Shown: piece by piece, positions 39,983 to 48,527 of the stretch
Layout of the letters: the number at the start of each line of letters is the position of its first letter
Numbering within the stretch: the stretch's first letter is position 1
Origin: Xenorhabdus griffiniae
Lineage (GTDB): Bacteria > Pseudomonadota > Gammaproteobacteria > Enterobacterales > Enterobacteriaceae
NCBI RefSeq assembly: GCF_037265215.1
Contig: NZ_CP147737.1
Coordinates: forward strand, 1,240,001 to 1,304,000
Direction of reading: 5' to 3'
DNA length: 64,000 bases
Notes under the pieces: generated by a model
The model's database searches: none
Told to the model about the DNA's origin: nothing
Seen by the model: the letters and a program-made list of their open reading frames with translations, nothing else
Position numbers and translations under genes: made by a program

Positions 39983-40489
39983 CTATTGAGAGAGCGCCGT
40001 TTCGGTGATCAACACCGGATAATGTTGCAGTTGCAACCGGCGAGCCAATTCCGAACCGGCAGCCGGCGATAACAAGACATCCGGCGCTAATGCCCGCAGT
40101 GACTGTAAACCGGCTATCTCACTGACATTGACAACCAGCCCCACAGCGTGCAATTGCTTGAATCGGGTGGCATTCTGGCTTAACCACTGGCGTGAGTCAG
40201 GATCATCGCCAATCAGAAATAACGCCCCAATGCCCGGCAATTGCAGTGATCGACTTATCACCTGCCCCGGTGTCAGTTCCGGTGTTTTAACGGGCAACAT
40301 CGCGGCTTCGCCAACCATTTCTGGTAAGGAATACGGGGGTCGTGCAGGAATATCCCCCGGTTGGGCATGAATACTTTCATAAAAAGGCGAGGCATCCTGG
40401 CCGCCTAAATCAGCAATGACATTCAGTTCGGCCTGGCAGGTATTAATCCATAACAGGCCGATAATGGGGAATACGCTCAACCGTTTCAT
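39983..40489 (-). CDS. ICE conjugative protein, PFL_4695 family (TIGR03765)
   Basis: 168 residues from the ATG at 40489, which overlaps the preceding stop as ATGA and gives a clean signal peptide (MKRLSVF to TCQA, about 20 residues). An ATG 21 bp upstream is less likely. The mature part starts LNVIADLGG and contains a conserved-looking LPGIGALFLIGDDPDSRQWL block, as in PFL_4695 proteins, which are exported and needed for transfer in some elements. In related islands a lytic transglycosylase gene usually separates this gene from the PFL_4693 gene; here they overlap. Confidence 0.85.
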   Translation of the reverse strand: MKRLSVFPIIGLLWINTCQAELNVIADLGGQDASPFYESIHAQPGDIPARPPYSLPEMVGEAAMLPVKTPELTPGQVISRSLQLPGIGALFLIGDDPDSRQWLSQNATRFKQLHAVGLVVNVSEIAGLQSLRALAPDVLLSPAAGSELARRLQLQHYPVLITETALSQ

Positions 40490-41184
40490 TGTAATGACGT
40501 GACCTGCCATCCTTGATCTCCTTGTCGCAGCAATACCGGCATCAGCCCTTTACCAAACCGGAACCAGTAACCCGCATCATGATTCAGTGTGATTTGCCGG
40601 TTGCGTACCCGTTCAACGGGGATATGATGGTCTTTGGCCCACAGCCGTAAGGTGTCATCATTACGTTGGCTGTCTACCAAATAAATATCAACGGGCGGGT
40701 TAGCCGCCAGGACTTCGCTCAAACGGGTTTCACATTGTGGACAATCTTTGGCTCTGACAAACAGTGCCAGCCGGCCATTTGTCCCGCGCGATGTTGTCAT
40801 ATTGACTGGCAGCACATCCGGAAACAGCCGCTGCCAGGCCGCATCCACTTCCCGCTGGAAGCGCAATTCTTTCTCGGTACGGGCAAATTCTGATTTAACC
40901 CACTGTTCAGCATAACGACGGCGTTCGGCATCACTGTCGGCTTCAATGCCTAATGTAGTCAGCGGATCAAGCCCCGGTGACTGGATACCCCGTGGCCCCT
41001 TCACCAGGTGCTGATAACGCTGGTATTCATCGGCACTTAGCTTCCACTGTTCAGCCTGGCTTTTCAAGGGTTGCGGCTGGCTTTCTGTCGATGGTGTCTG
41101 CTGCGAAGCTAACGGTGCCGGTGTGGCTGCCCACACTGAACTGCTCAGTAACCAGACCAATAAACCGAAACGATGCCATTTCAT
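40486..41184 (-). CDS. ICE conjugative protein, PFL_4693 family (TIGR03759)
   Basis: 232 residues with a signal peptide (about 1-19, VWA-A). A helical segment with WKLSADEYQRYQHLVKGPRG is the family hallmark. The C-terminal half reads like a thioredoxin-fold domain with a CPQC motif (LFVRAKDCPQCETRL), suggesting a periplasmic thiol-disulfide function. That would suit the Cys-rich PFL_4710 and PFL_4711 proteins. The ATG at 41184 shares a base with the pilL stop (TGATG), so I prefer it to the TTG one codon upstream. Confidence 0.85.
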   Translation of the reverse strand: MKWHRFGLLVWLLSSSVWAATPAPLASQQTPSTESQPQPLKSQAEQWKLSADEYQRYQHLVKGPRGIQSPGLDPLTTLGIEADSDAERRRYAEQWVKSEFARTEKELRFQREVDAAWQRLFPDVLPVNMTTSRGTNGRLALFVRAKDCPQCETRLSEVLAANPPVDIYLVDSQRNDDTLRLWAKDHHIPVERVRNRQITLNHDAGYWFRFGKGLMPVLLRQGDQGWQVTSLQ

Positions 41185-41726
41185 CAATGCCCTCCCTGCT
41201 GCGTTTGTTTAGCTGAATCAGGTAGCTGATAGCCTTGTCGTAAATGATGACAAACCACTCGCTGCACCTCATCCACGTCCAGTTGCCAGGCCGGGCCTGC
41301 CATGATTTGCAATGCGGTGCGCAACCGGATTGGGCCTAACTGATAGTGCACCGAGGGCAATGGCTGGCGATATAAGATGTCATGGGTTTTATCCGGTGCA
41401 CATAACGAGTAACCTGATTGACGCAACACGTAATGCAGTGCATCAGCAACCGTCGGTTTCAGCGACGCAGGGATATGGATATCAACCAATTGGGAAAGCG
41501 GGGCACGTTGTGCTTCTGTCGGGTCGGTACTGGCCAGCAAATAACGGCCATAACGAACAACTTCAGGTTGTTGTCCATAAATATCCGGTGAAACAGGCTG
41601 AATGTTGCGTGTCAGTGTGACGGAAGGAAAACGACTTTGGGAAGGCTGAGATAGCGGTTGTTTTACGGGAGTCTCGCATCCCGTCAGTATGACCGCCATT
41701 AAGCCGATTAACACGTTTATTTTCAT
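41184..41726 (-). CDS. pilL: PilL N-terminal-domain lipoprotein (TIGR03748)
   Basis: 180 residues. Lipobox ILTGC (Cys near residue 17), followed by a Pro/Ser-rich linker and the PilL conserved domain (VVRYGRYLLAST, LKPTVADALHYVLRQSGYSLC, LPSVHYQLGPIRLRTALQIMAGPAW). In GI-type ICEs this domain opens the block leading to traD; in some it is part of a type IVB pilus cluster. No other pil genes follow here, so only the conjugation-linked part is present in the window. Confidence 0.87.
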   Translation of the reverse strand: MKINVLIGLMAVILTGCETPVKQPLSQPSQSRFPSVTLTRNIQPVSPDIYGQQPEVVRYGRYLLASTDPTEAQRAPLSQLVDIHIPASLKPTVADALHYVLRQSGYSLCAPDKTHDILYRQPLPSVHYQLGPIRLRTALQIMAGPAWQLDVDEVQRVVCHHLRQGYQLPDSAKQTQQGGH

Positions 41727-41901
41727 GCCAGATAGGTTCCTGCTCAGTCGTAAAATAATCCTGACTATGCAAGGAACCCGGTGATGTATTCAATGAACAA
41801 CTCAACTGTGTTTGCTGAAAATAAAGGTGTCGTAATAGGAAATAACGGATAAACCCTGAACCGGTATTATCGTATTACGTGGCATGGGTAATAACGGAAC
41901 A

Positions 41902-42165
41902 TTATTCAGCCACCGATTGACGTCTTCTCCGCTCAATCAACTTACCGTTGCGGTCAAAATAACGGCTGGGCCAGATTTCAGATGGCGCCATCTCCAGACA
42001 GGTAGCGATGATAAACTCCCCTTTGGGCCATGGGCGGGATAAGGTATTTGCCAGTGTAGAAGAACTGAGTCCCGATTCACGGGATAAAGCGGCGAGTGTG
42101 GTACCACGCTTGCGTAATGCACAAATAATTTCGGCTGGGTGCCAGTCTTGTTGAGTGTGAGTCAT
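41902..42165 (-). CDS. Ner/Nlp-like helix-turn-helix regulator
   Basis: 87 residues resembling the Ner repressor of phage Mu and enteric Nlp/SfsB: an N-terminal WHPAEIICALRKRGTTLAALS, then the helix-turn-helix GLSSSTLANTLSRPWPKGE, ending with WPSRYFDRNGKLIERR. It is a small DNA-binding protein that probably controls a nearby promoter. It lies between the transfer block and the cargo pocket, with a structured 285-bp region directly upstream that would contain its promoter and operator. Confidence 0.88.
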   Translation of the reverse strand: MTHTQQDWHPAEIICALRKRGTTLAALSRESGLSSSTLANTLSRPWPKGEFIIATCLEMAPSEIWPSRYFDRNGKLIERRRRQSVAE

Positions 42166-42450
42166 ACCTGCTTCCCCTTCTGTTGATTATTGGTGGTAGT
42201 TCAGACAGGGTTTGCAATACCGGGAGTAACCGTCCGGCGAGACCGAAGCCTCCCCTGCCTGAACCGCCATTGAAGGTGCGATAGCAGGCACACTGGCAGA
42301 AAATTTCTACCAGTGGGTTACTCTTTAACAGGGTTGCAAATCCCCGACTATCAGATGTGCTGATAGCTTTTTTACTTTAACCGATTGAGTTATCTAATTC
42401 AATAATCGAACATGTTAGTTTAACAAGTAAATAAAATATATTCAGAATAT
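42166..42450. other. Structured intergenic region upstream of the ner-like gene
   Basis: 285 bp without a gene but rich in inverted repeats. CACTGGCAGAAA (42291 on) pairs with TTTCTACCAGTG (to 42315) with one mismatch. CTATCAG (42348-42354) pairs with CTGATAG (42360-42366). Related GGGTTTGCAATACC and GGGTTGCAAATCC segments lie near 42208 and 42331. It may be the ner-like promoter/operator region, a structured RNA, or part of a transfer origin. Confidence 0.45.
42348..42374 (+). terminator. Rho-independent terminator-like hairpin
   Basis: The 7-bp perfect stem CTATCAG/CTGATAG with a 5-nt loop is followed directly by C and seven T residues on the plus strand. It would stop plus-strand transcription. 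Because the stem is palindromic and an A-run follows only on the other side, it should not act on the minus strand. Confidence 0.6.
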
Positions 42451-43311
42451 TCAAAGTATATGCTGTGACAAAACCTTTCTGTTCAGTTCGGTTATGCGGG
42501 TTTCACACTCCTGCGGATAATCGAAACCAATAATTTGGGCAACTTCCCGTCCCAAACGCCCATATAGTTGAGTCGTTGCTTCAAATGCGCGTAGTGCATC
42601 AGATGTGTCAAACCGTCCAAAGGTGTTTTGCAATTCAGTCCACGTTTGCGAATCAGTCCATTCCTTTAAATGCAAGCCATTATGCCATAGATCTATCGAC
42701 TCATTATTTCGAGCAAGTGCACTCCACTCCAACATACACATCAAGAGTTCTTTCATCGTGTTATCACGAAATTTAACCAACCAGAGTTCCCCGCGAGACA
42801 AATATTTAGGTATGTGGAAAGCTTCAAACCAAAATTCTTCAACTGAAGTTTTGAATTCGTACTGTGATGGAAGCTGTCTCACTGGAAATCCGTATGTTGA
42901 AACAGGAAGCACTTGGGTAATCGACGTTCTGTCGAATAGTACTCTATACCCTCGTTCATAGAGTTCATCAAGAATTCCACTCTCTGCCATGTAGTGAATA
43001 CGATCAATACCCGCCAAGGTGAAATCGATTTTTACGCCATTGTTATAAATGGCAAGACGTGTGGCCCATGCTTGATGTTCATCTGGATCAAGACGAAGCA
43101 CAGTAATCAGTTCACCAAATTCATGCATCCACTGATCATCTTTCATCAGTGATTTTGGGTCGGATACAATGATTTCAATATCAATATCCGAAAGGTCATC
43201 ACTGGAATTATCTTTTCGGGCCAGAGAACCAGTCTGAATCAGTGCCTGAACGTTGTCTGCATTCTCCGCCCATTTGATAATGGCTTTCAGACAATTATCC
43301 CGCGATTGCAT
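42451..43311 (-). CDS. ANT(6)/AadS-like nucleotidyltransferase (putative streptomycin adenylyltransferase)
   Basis: 286 residues matching the streptomycin 6-adenylyltransferase family (usually 280-300). The nucleotidyltransferase signature GSLARKD followed by LSDIDIEIIV near residues 27-50 supplies the metal-binding Asp residues. A further conserved VKIDFTLAGID holds the third acidic residue. The C-terminal helical domain includes ARNNESIDLWHNGLHLKEW and GFDYPQE. It would transfer AMP from ATP to an aminoglycoside, most likely streptomycin; many chromosomal relatives have no proven substrate. It stands alone on the minus strand, divergent from the AAA ATPase gene. Confidence 0.85.
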   Translation of the reverse strand: MQSRDNCLKAIIKWAENADNVQALIQTGSLARKDNSSDDLSDIDIEIIVSDPKSLMKDDQWMHEFGELITVLRLDPDEHQAWATRLAIYNNGVKIDFTLAGIDRIHYMAESGILDELYERGYRVLFDRTSITQVLPVSTYGFPVRQLPSQYEFKTSVEEFWFEAFHIPKYLSRGELWLVKFRDNTMKELLMCMLEWSALARNNESIDLWHNGLHLKEWTDSQTWTELQNTFGRFDTSDALRAFEATTQLYGRLGREVAQIIGFDYPQECETRITELNRKVLSQHIL

Positions 43312-43431
43312 ATTACTTACTCCATTTCACTAAAAAAAGGACGCAAAGCCAGCGACCAAGACAATACTTATTTTATTGTTTACCTTAAGATAGTGCACAA
43401 TTGAGTCACATGATGCTGAAAAGGCAAAATT

Positions 43432-44517
43432 ATGAAACCAATAACTGATAATGACCACTTAAGTAGAATTAAGATAACAGGCTACAAATCTATCGCAAAA
43501 TGTGATTTACCAATGGGAAGCCTGAATATCCTTATTGGGGCCAATGGTGCCGGAAAATCCAATTTCATCAGTTTCTTTCGTTTGTCCTCCGTCCTGCTCG
43601 ATCAGCGCTTACAATCTCTTGTTGGTAAAATGGGGGGACCCGATACCCTCTTACACTTTGGTCGCAAAAAAACCGAGTTTATGGGGGCTGAACTTTCTTT
43701 TGGCCACAATGGTTATAAATTTGAACTGGAACCGACTAATGATAACCGCATGATGTTTCGCCATGAATCACTCTTTTGTGACAGTAAAAGAGAATATGAT
43801 ATTGGTGCCGGACATTTTGAATCTCAGGTTAATCATACGAACCTTGAAAATGACACCTTACCGAGCCCGCTTCGTTGGCGGGTATATCATTTTCATGATA
43901 CGAGTGACAGTGCCAAAGTTAAACAAACTTACCGCATTAATGATAATGATTACCTGCGGGAAGATGGGGCCAATTTAGCGGCATTTCTGTATCGTCTGCA
44001 AAAAAATCACCAACAACATTACACCCGCATTATCAAAGCCATTCAGATGGTCGCGCCGTTTTTTGGTGATTTTTATTTACGATCCACACCGGATAATGCC
44101 GACTACATTCAACTCGAATGGACAGAAAAAGATCAGGATATTCCTTTTAAAGCCAGTGAACTTTCTGATGGTACTTTGCGCTTTATTTTACTCACGACTG
44201 TGCTACTGCAACCCGAAGATTACATGCCCGATTCTATTATTATTGATGAACCTGAACTCGGACTCCATCCCTATGCCATCAATGTATTGGCGGGTTTGAT
44301 TAAAAATGCCAGCAATAAACATCAACTGATTATTTCCACTCAGTCGGTCGAGCTGGTTAACCAGTTTGATGCTGATGATCTAATTGTGGTCGACAAACAA
44401 CAAGGCGCTTCTACTTTTAAGCGACTGGATAATGAAACTCTGGCCGAATGGCTTGAAGACTATAGTTTGGGTGAATTATGGAAGAAAAACTTACTTGGCG
44501 GGAGACCACAGCGATGA
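43432..44517 (+). CDS. AAA (ABC/SMC-like) ATPase of a two-gene putative defence system
   Basis: 361 residues. ITGYKSIAKCDLPMGSLNILIGANGAGKSN holds the Walker A near residue 38; SELSDGTLRFI near 245 is an ABC-type signature; SIIIDEPELGLHP near 272 is Walker B; ISTQSVELVNQF follows. This is the single-domain AAA_15/AAA_21 type ATPase seen in many phage-defence and toxin systems (for example RloA- or OLD-like pairs). The stop overlaps the DUF4276 start as ATGA, so they are co-translated. A weak AAAGG site precedes the ATG. It probably senses or gates the partner protein. Confidence 0.88.
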   Translation: MKPITDNDHLSRIKITGYKSIAKCDLPMGSLNILIGANGAGKSNFISFFRLSSVLLDQRLQSLVGKMGGPDTLLHFGRKKTEFMGAELSFGHNGYKFELEPTNDNRMMFRHESLFCDSKREYDIGAGHFESQVNHTNLENDTLPSPLRWRVYHFHDTSDSAKVKQTYRINDNDYLREDGANLAAFLYRLQKNHQQHYTRIIKAIQMVAPFFGDFYLRSTPDNADYIQLEWTEKDQDIPFKASELSDGTLRFILLTTVLLQPEDYMPDSIIIDEPELGLHPYAINVLAGLIKNASNKHQLIISTQSVELVNQFDADDLIVVDKQQGASTFKRLDNETLAEWLEDYSLGELWKKNLLGGRPQR

Positions 44518-45170
44518 TCCGTATCAACGTTTTTGTCGAAGGGCAGACAGAAGAAACTTTCGTGCGGGATGTGGTGGCACCTTATTTTTTTGCACAACAT
44601 ATCTATCTGACACCTATATTAGCCCAGACGAGTTCCAGCCAGAAAGGGGGGATCACGAGTTACGGCAAAGTAAAACACCAAATTACCCGCTTATGCCGAC
44701 AAGATCCCGGTGCATTCGTCACCATACTTATCGACTACTATGGTCTGCCAACTGATTTCCCTGATTATAACGAACAACGGGATAATGCGGCCAACGAACG
44801 GGTCGTGAAGCTGGAGCAGGCTTTCGCTAATGATATCGGACAGGCTAATTTTATTCCCAATCTGTTATTGCATGAATTTGAAGCGTTACTATTTTGCCAA
44901 CCCGAAAAATTTGCAGACTGGCTTGATGACCATGCACCAATTGCCGCACTACAGGCCATCAAAGATGAATTTGATACACCTGAAGATATCAATAACAGCC
45001 CGCAAACGGCCCCGTCTAAACGTATTCTGGCAATCATTCCCAATTATCATAAAACTTTACATGGTCCACTGATCGTCGGTGATATTGGTTTAGATATCAT
45101 TCGCGCCCAATGCCCACATTTCAATCAGTGGCTAAATAAGCTGACCATACTGGCCACTCGTATTAAATAA
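44514..45170 (+). CDS. DUF4276 (TOPRIM-like) partner of the AAA ATPase
   Basis: 218 residues from the ATG at 44514 that overlaps the ATPase stop by 4 bp. Acidic motifs typical of DUF4276 are seen: FVEGQTEETFVRDVV at the start, VTILIDYYGLPTDFP near residue 65 and LLHEFEALLF near 118. The Glu and Asp positions fit a TOPRIM-like fold, suggesting nuclease or metal-dependent activity. ATPase/DUF4276 pairs are recurrent in bacterial accessory regions and are suspected phage-defence systems; the biochemical activity here is not shown by the sequence. Confidence 0.85.
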   Translation: MIRINVFVEGQTEETFVRDVVAPYFFAQHIYLTPILAQTSSSQKGGITSYGKVKHQITRLCRQDPGAFVTILIDYYGLPTDFPDYNEQRDNAANERVVKLEQAFANDIGQANFIPNLLLHEFEALLFCQPEKFADWLDDHAPIAALQAIKDEFDTPEDINNSPQTAPSKRILAIIPNYHKTLHGPLIVGDIGLDIIRAQCPHFNQWLNKLTILATRIK

Positions 45171-45209
45171 GCCACACCATTTTACCCGTAAATTAAGGTT
45201 GAGGATAAG

Positions 45210-45225
45210 CCCTGTGATAACAGGG
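45210..45225. terminator. Hairpin between DUF4276 gene and the group II intron
   Basis: CCCTGT and ACAGGG form a perfect 6-bp stem around a GATA loop. It lies 40 bp after the DUF4276 stop and, on the minus strand, just beyond the intron 3' end. It was probably the original downstream element of ssb before the intron landed between them. The short flanking AT tract makes a bidirectional terminator plausible. Confidence 0.4.
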
Positions 45226-45291
45226 CAATAAGTTTAACCACTCGTAGAGTAGGCCTCAAGTTTGATGTCATCTCCCCAGCGGCCCCTCGTC

Positions 45292-45325
45292 AAACCGTGC
45301 GTGCGGTTTTCCCGCACACGGCTTT
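45292..45325 (-). ncRNA. Group II intron domain V
   Basis: A 34-nt catalytic hairpin. On the minus strand it begins AAGCCGTGTGCGGG, has a GAAA-type loop and returns CCGCACGCACGGTTT. This is the conserved AGC-triad-like catalytic core of bacterial group II introns. It lies 23 nt downstream of the reverse transcriptase stop codon. Confidence 0.85.
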
Positions 45326-45348
45326 CCGACTGTCTTCTTCCTGCTGCA

Positions 45349-46686
45349 TTACGACGTTACAAGGCGAGCATACCGACTGACTTCGTTTCCGTTTATCGAC
45401 AGACTATACAACTTAAATAACCCGTGATACTTGTAGAACCAGCTCGGCGGATGGTCCCTCCATCCTTTAGTTCGCTTCTTGTGCTTCTTCCTCAACATAA
45501 TACAGAGTGTCCATATCGTGTAATTTGCGATGCTTTTGAAATGCATCCGGGAGTTGCACGTCTTGAAATAATTACCCCACCCTCTAAGGATTGGGTTTAT
45601 TTCTGTTCTGATTAGCTCCGGAAGATCCCGATGCTGACCTTTTCGTGTCACTTCACGAATCTTTCGCTTTACTCTTTTCATCGCTTCTGGTGAGGGGTAG
45701 TAATAGGTTCTCAATTTTCCATCCCTTTTGGACGGCTGCACTGCAAACCTGTGCCCCAGAAAGTCAAACGGTGACTTTATTGCATGAACGACTTTCGTCT
45801 TTTCGGTATTTAGCGTCAATCCAAGCCGATCAAGTACCTTACAGGCTTGAGCCAGATAAAACCTCGGTGCTTTCTTACACAAAATGACAAAGTCATCGGC
45901 ATAACGAACAAGATGAGCGTCATGCTCACGCTGATTGAATCCCTCTTTTTCCCAGATATGATCCAGCCAGTGCAGGTAAAGATTAGCCAGTAGTGGAGAT
46001 ATCACGCCTCCTTGTGGAGTTCCTGCTATCCCCGCTTTCAGGTTTCCCTCTTCCATTACTCCAGCTTTCAGCCACATTTCAATCAGTTTCACAACTGAGC
46101 GATCTATGACTCTGGTTCTCACCGATAACAACAATTTATCATGGGGGATAGTGTCAAAATAAGACTTCAAATCAGCATCTACCACCCAGTAACATTTAAA
46201 ATTTAGCCACTTATAGATTTCTCTCAGCGCCTGCTGCGCATTTCTGCGAGGCCGAAAGCCATATGAAAAATCTTTAAAACTCGCTTCGAAAAGCGGTTCT
46301 ATGACTATCTTTACTGCTGCCTGAACTACACGATCTTCAATAACAGGTATGCCCAGTGGTCTTTCCTTTCCATCCGGTTTAGGAATGTAAACCCTACGCA
46401 CCGGTTGAGGAGAGTACTTCTTTTGAACTAGCTTCTTCTGGATGTCTTGCAGAAAGTTACCTACACCAATTTCAGTTTCAATCTTATCGATTGTTAACCT
46501 GTCAATTCCTGAAGAACCTTTATTGGCTTTAACCTGCGTCCATGCCATAACAAGCACACGACCACTACATACCTTGTCATACAGAACACCAAATTTACGT
46601 TTTGGATCCGCCTTGGCTGCCAGGTATAGCTTGCGTTGCAGTACTCGTACCTTTTCAAATGCCGTGTTTAGAGCTTTCGCAATCAC
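45349..46686 (-). CDS. ltrA: Group II intron-encoded reverse transcriptase/maturase
   Basis: 445 residues. The reverse transcriptase domain carries GIDRLTIDKIE, RPLGIPVIEDRVVQAA, VVDADLKSYFDTIPH, GTPQGGVISPLLANLYLH and the catalytic RYADDFVIL. It is followed by a maturase (domain X) region with LRGWGNYFKTCNS. The C terminus ends shortly afterwards without an HNH endonuclease (no CxxC pairs), so target cleavage of the second strand is not expected and retrohoming would use nascent replication strands. The start is a GTG at 46686 behind a perfect AGGAGGT. All core motifs are present, so the intron could be active. Confidence 0.95.
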   Translation of the reverse strand: MIAKALNTAFEKVRVLQRKLYLAAKADPKRKFGVLYDKVCSGRVLVMAWTQVKANKGSSGIDRLTIDKIETEIGVGNFLQDIQKKLVQKKYSPQPVRRVYIPKPDGKERPLGIPVIEDRVVQAAVKIVIEPLFEASFKDFSYGFRPRRNAQQALREIYKWLNFKCYWVVDADLKSYFDTIPHDKLLLSVRTRVIDRSVVKLIEMWLKAGVMEEGNLKAGIAGTPQGGVISPLLANLYLHWLDHIWEKEGFNQREHDAHLVRYADDFVILCKKAPRFYLAQACKVLDRLGLTLNTEKTKVVHAIKSPFDFLGHRFAVQPSKRDGKLRTYYYPSPEAMKRVKRKIREVTRKGQHRDLPELIRTEINPILRGWGNYFKTCNSRMHFKSIANYTIWTLCIMLRKKHKKRTKGWRDHPPSWFYKYHGLFKLYSLSINGNEVSRYARLVTS

Positions 46687-47247
46687 GTAGTACCTCCTGT
46701 AACAACAGGCATGACAGAAGTAGAGGTCCTTCCCTACGGTCAGGTTATGTTGTCCCTACCATCAACAGTACTATGACCTCCTCCGACTCCTCTATCCTGC
46801 ATCTCTCAGAATTTCAGCGGTTACCTTATATCTTTGATTACGCAGTGGGTTAGACTACGACAGGGAGAGGTCTCGTTCGTTCCACTCAGTGCTATACATG
46901 CATCCCATCCTCAATACCCCGGATCCCTGTCATGACTTCATATGGTTGTTAATCCATCATGATTCACTGGCCTTCGCCCCCATTCTAAAGGCTCGGCAGG
47001 ATCACCCTACACCACACTCTCCCAGCATAACGGTATGGCTGAAATTTACGAGGCTTGTTCAGGTTCACTTGCGTTACGGGCTGCATACTTGCGCGCACCC
47101 ACAGTCTGGGTCAGGGGTCACGTTTATCCGGCGTTGCTCCCGTGTTTCAGTCACCATCCACACGTACGCCATAGCTACGCAGTCAAATCAACCAACTACT
47201 GCGGCAGGACTTTCACCTGCAAGACACTGAGCAGCTTAGCGAACCGC

Positions 47248-47760
47248 TCAAAACGGGATCTCATCTCCCCAGTCTACTTCTTCCTCTTTCGGTAACACAG
47301 CAGGTTGTACTGCCGGAGTCACCTTTCTTTCCTTATTGGCGGGTTTAGAAGACGGTGGCTTCGGTGCTGGCTTATGCCCAGTTTGCTGAACCGCCGTCTG
47401 TTTTGCATCTCCACGGCTGCCCAGCATCTGCATCGTGCCATTCACATTCACTACCACTTCGGTTGAATAGCGATCCTGCCCCTGTTGATCCTGCCATTTG
47501 CGCGTTTGCAACTGGCCTTCAATGTAAACCTGGGCGCCTTTTTGCAGGTACTCCGCCGCAATTTCGGCTAATTTGCCGAAGATCACTACCCGGTGCCATT
47601 CGGTTTTCTCCCGTATTTCACCGGTTTGTTTATCCCGCCAGCTTTCTGATGTTGCCAGTGACAGCGTTGCCACGGTACCGCCGGTTGGCAGGTAACGGAT
47701 CTCCGGATCTTGTCCCAGATTACCGATTAAAATCACTTTGTTGATACCCCGTGAAGACAT
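47248..47760 (-). CDS. ssb: Single-stranded DNA-binding protein
   Basis: 170 residues. The OB-fold domain (about 1-112) carries [57 protein letters not shown] and [19 protein letters not shown] Pro/Lys-rich linker is followed by the acidic tip WGDEIPF that recruits partner proteins. It protects single-stranded DNA during element transfer and replication. The gene heads the ssb end of the replication block, beside DUF3577 and topB, and the group II intron starts at its stop codon. Confidence 0.96.
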   Translation of the reverse strand: MSSRGINKVILIGNLGQDPEIRYLPTGGTVATLSLATSESWRDKQTGEIREKTEWHRVVIFGKLAEIAAEYLQKGAQVYIEGQLQTRKWQDQQGQDRYSTEVVVNVNGTMQMLGSRGDAKQTAVQQTGHKPAPKPPSSKPANKERKVTPAVQPAVLPKEEEVDWGDEIPF

Positions 47761-47776
47761 ATCGATTTCCTTTCTG

Positions 47777-47986
47777 TTACGCTGACTGACGTTGTGTCCA
47801 GCGCCCCTGTTTCAGGGCAAATTCCGCCTGCTCACGGCGGGCAAAATATTCCATAGACTCACGGGAGCAGGGCACGCCGCCCTCTATCGTGCCGATATAA
47901 AAGCCTGCACGGGTTTGTAACACCGTTAACGGTAATTGCTTATAACAATATTGCAGTGCCAGAACGCCAATGGGGGGAATAGTCAT
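47777..47986 (-). CDS. Small conserved ICE protein of unknown function
   Basis: 69 residues between ssb and the DUF3577 gene, 16 bp before ssb on the same strand. The middle [19 protein letters not shown] and the end [15 protein letters not shown] look like a small alpha/beta domain. Similar short genes occur at this place in related islands; no motif defines a function. Confidence 0.6.
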   Translation of the reverse strand: MTIPPIGVLALQYCYKQLPLTVLQTRAGFYIGTIEGGVPCSRESMEYFARREQAEFALKQGRWTQRQSA

Positions 47987-48062
47987 CTCTGTACCCTATT
48001 GTATTTGTTAGCAAAGAGACTGCCCTGAAACATCAGGGCAAGTCAGTGGAGTAGAATGAATA

Positions 48063-48527
48063 TCAGAATGAGTTTTCTGCATATTCGGCTTGCGCAACAC
48101 CGTTTTGTGGCGGCGTCGAATCGGATTGTTCGGCCTGATACACTTTGTCCTGCCCGATTTTAATCCAGTCCACTTTAATCAGGCGGGCTTTCAGGCTGAC
48201 GCGCTGTTCACCGGCATGATCGCCGCGTTTCAGGGTAAAAATATCGGTGGACGGGTTACTTAAGGTAAAGCCCAGCAACACTTTTTTGTCCTCGTCAACG
48301 GCTTTCTGGCAACGACCCACCAGGCTGGTCGCCTCCTTACCGACCACGGTAATATCAAAACGGACATAGACCGGATTATCACTGGGACCATTTAACGCAT
48401 TAATCACACAGCTCAGGAACGTGCCACTGGCGGTGCTGACATGGCGGATATGATTCAAATAGCCGAGTCCCTTGATATTCAGGTTGAAATAGTCGTTTTT
48501 GGTTAATGCTGTTGCGTTCTCAGACAT
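48063..48527 (-). CDS. DUF3577 / STY4534-family ICE protein
   Basis: 154 residues. The core DYFNLNIKGLGYLNHIR, then GTFLSCVINALNG and YVRFDITVVGKEA, matches the DUF3577 family, found beside ssb and topB in SPI-7-like islands. The fold is expected to be OB-like and to bind nucleic acid, so it may assist SSB during element replication. An ATG with GGAG-containing leader starts it. The upstream 314 bp separate it from topB. Confidence 0.85.
   Translation of the reverse strand: MSENATALTKNDYFNLNIKGLGYLNHIRHVSTASGTFLSCVINALNGPSDNPVYVRFDITVVGKEATSLVGRCQKAVDEDKKVLLGFTLSNPSTDIFTLKRGDHAGEQRVSLKARLIKVDWIKIGQDKVYQAEQSDSTPPQNGVAQAEYAENSF

Larger units (their letters stand above)
45244..47244 (-). mobile_element. 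Group II intron with reverse transcriptase
   Basis: About 2.0 kb on the minus strand. The 3' part holds a canonical domain V (45292-45325) and a domain VI ending in a CTAC-type 3' end near 45244. Domain IV holds the reverse transcriptase gene. The ~560 nt 5' of that gene contain no credible protein and include a GGTGAAAGTCC stretch typical of intron domain I. The 5' end is uncertain by about 10 nt: GTTCG at 47244 or GAGCG at 47249 could be the variant of GUGYG. Either way the intron sits directly at the stop codon of ssb and leaves SSB intact. Confidence 0.75.

Noticed and set aside
16390..42165. F-type or SXT-type transfer region
   Set aside because: Gene order and protein families follow the PFGI-1/SPI-7 (GI) type, with PilL and the PFL_46xx/47xx set, not tra genes of F or SXT order.
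45349..46686. Retron or other defence reverse transcriptase
   Set aside because: The downstream domain V, maturase domain and intron-like flanks identify a group II intron.
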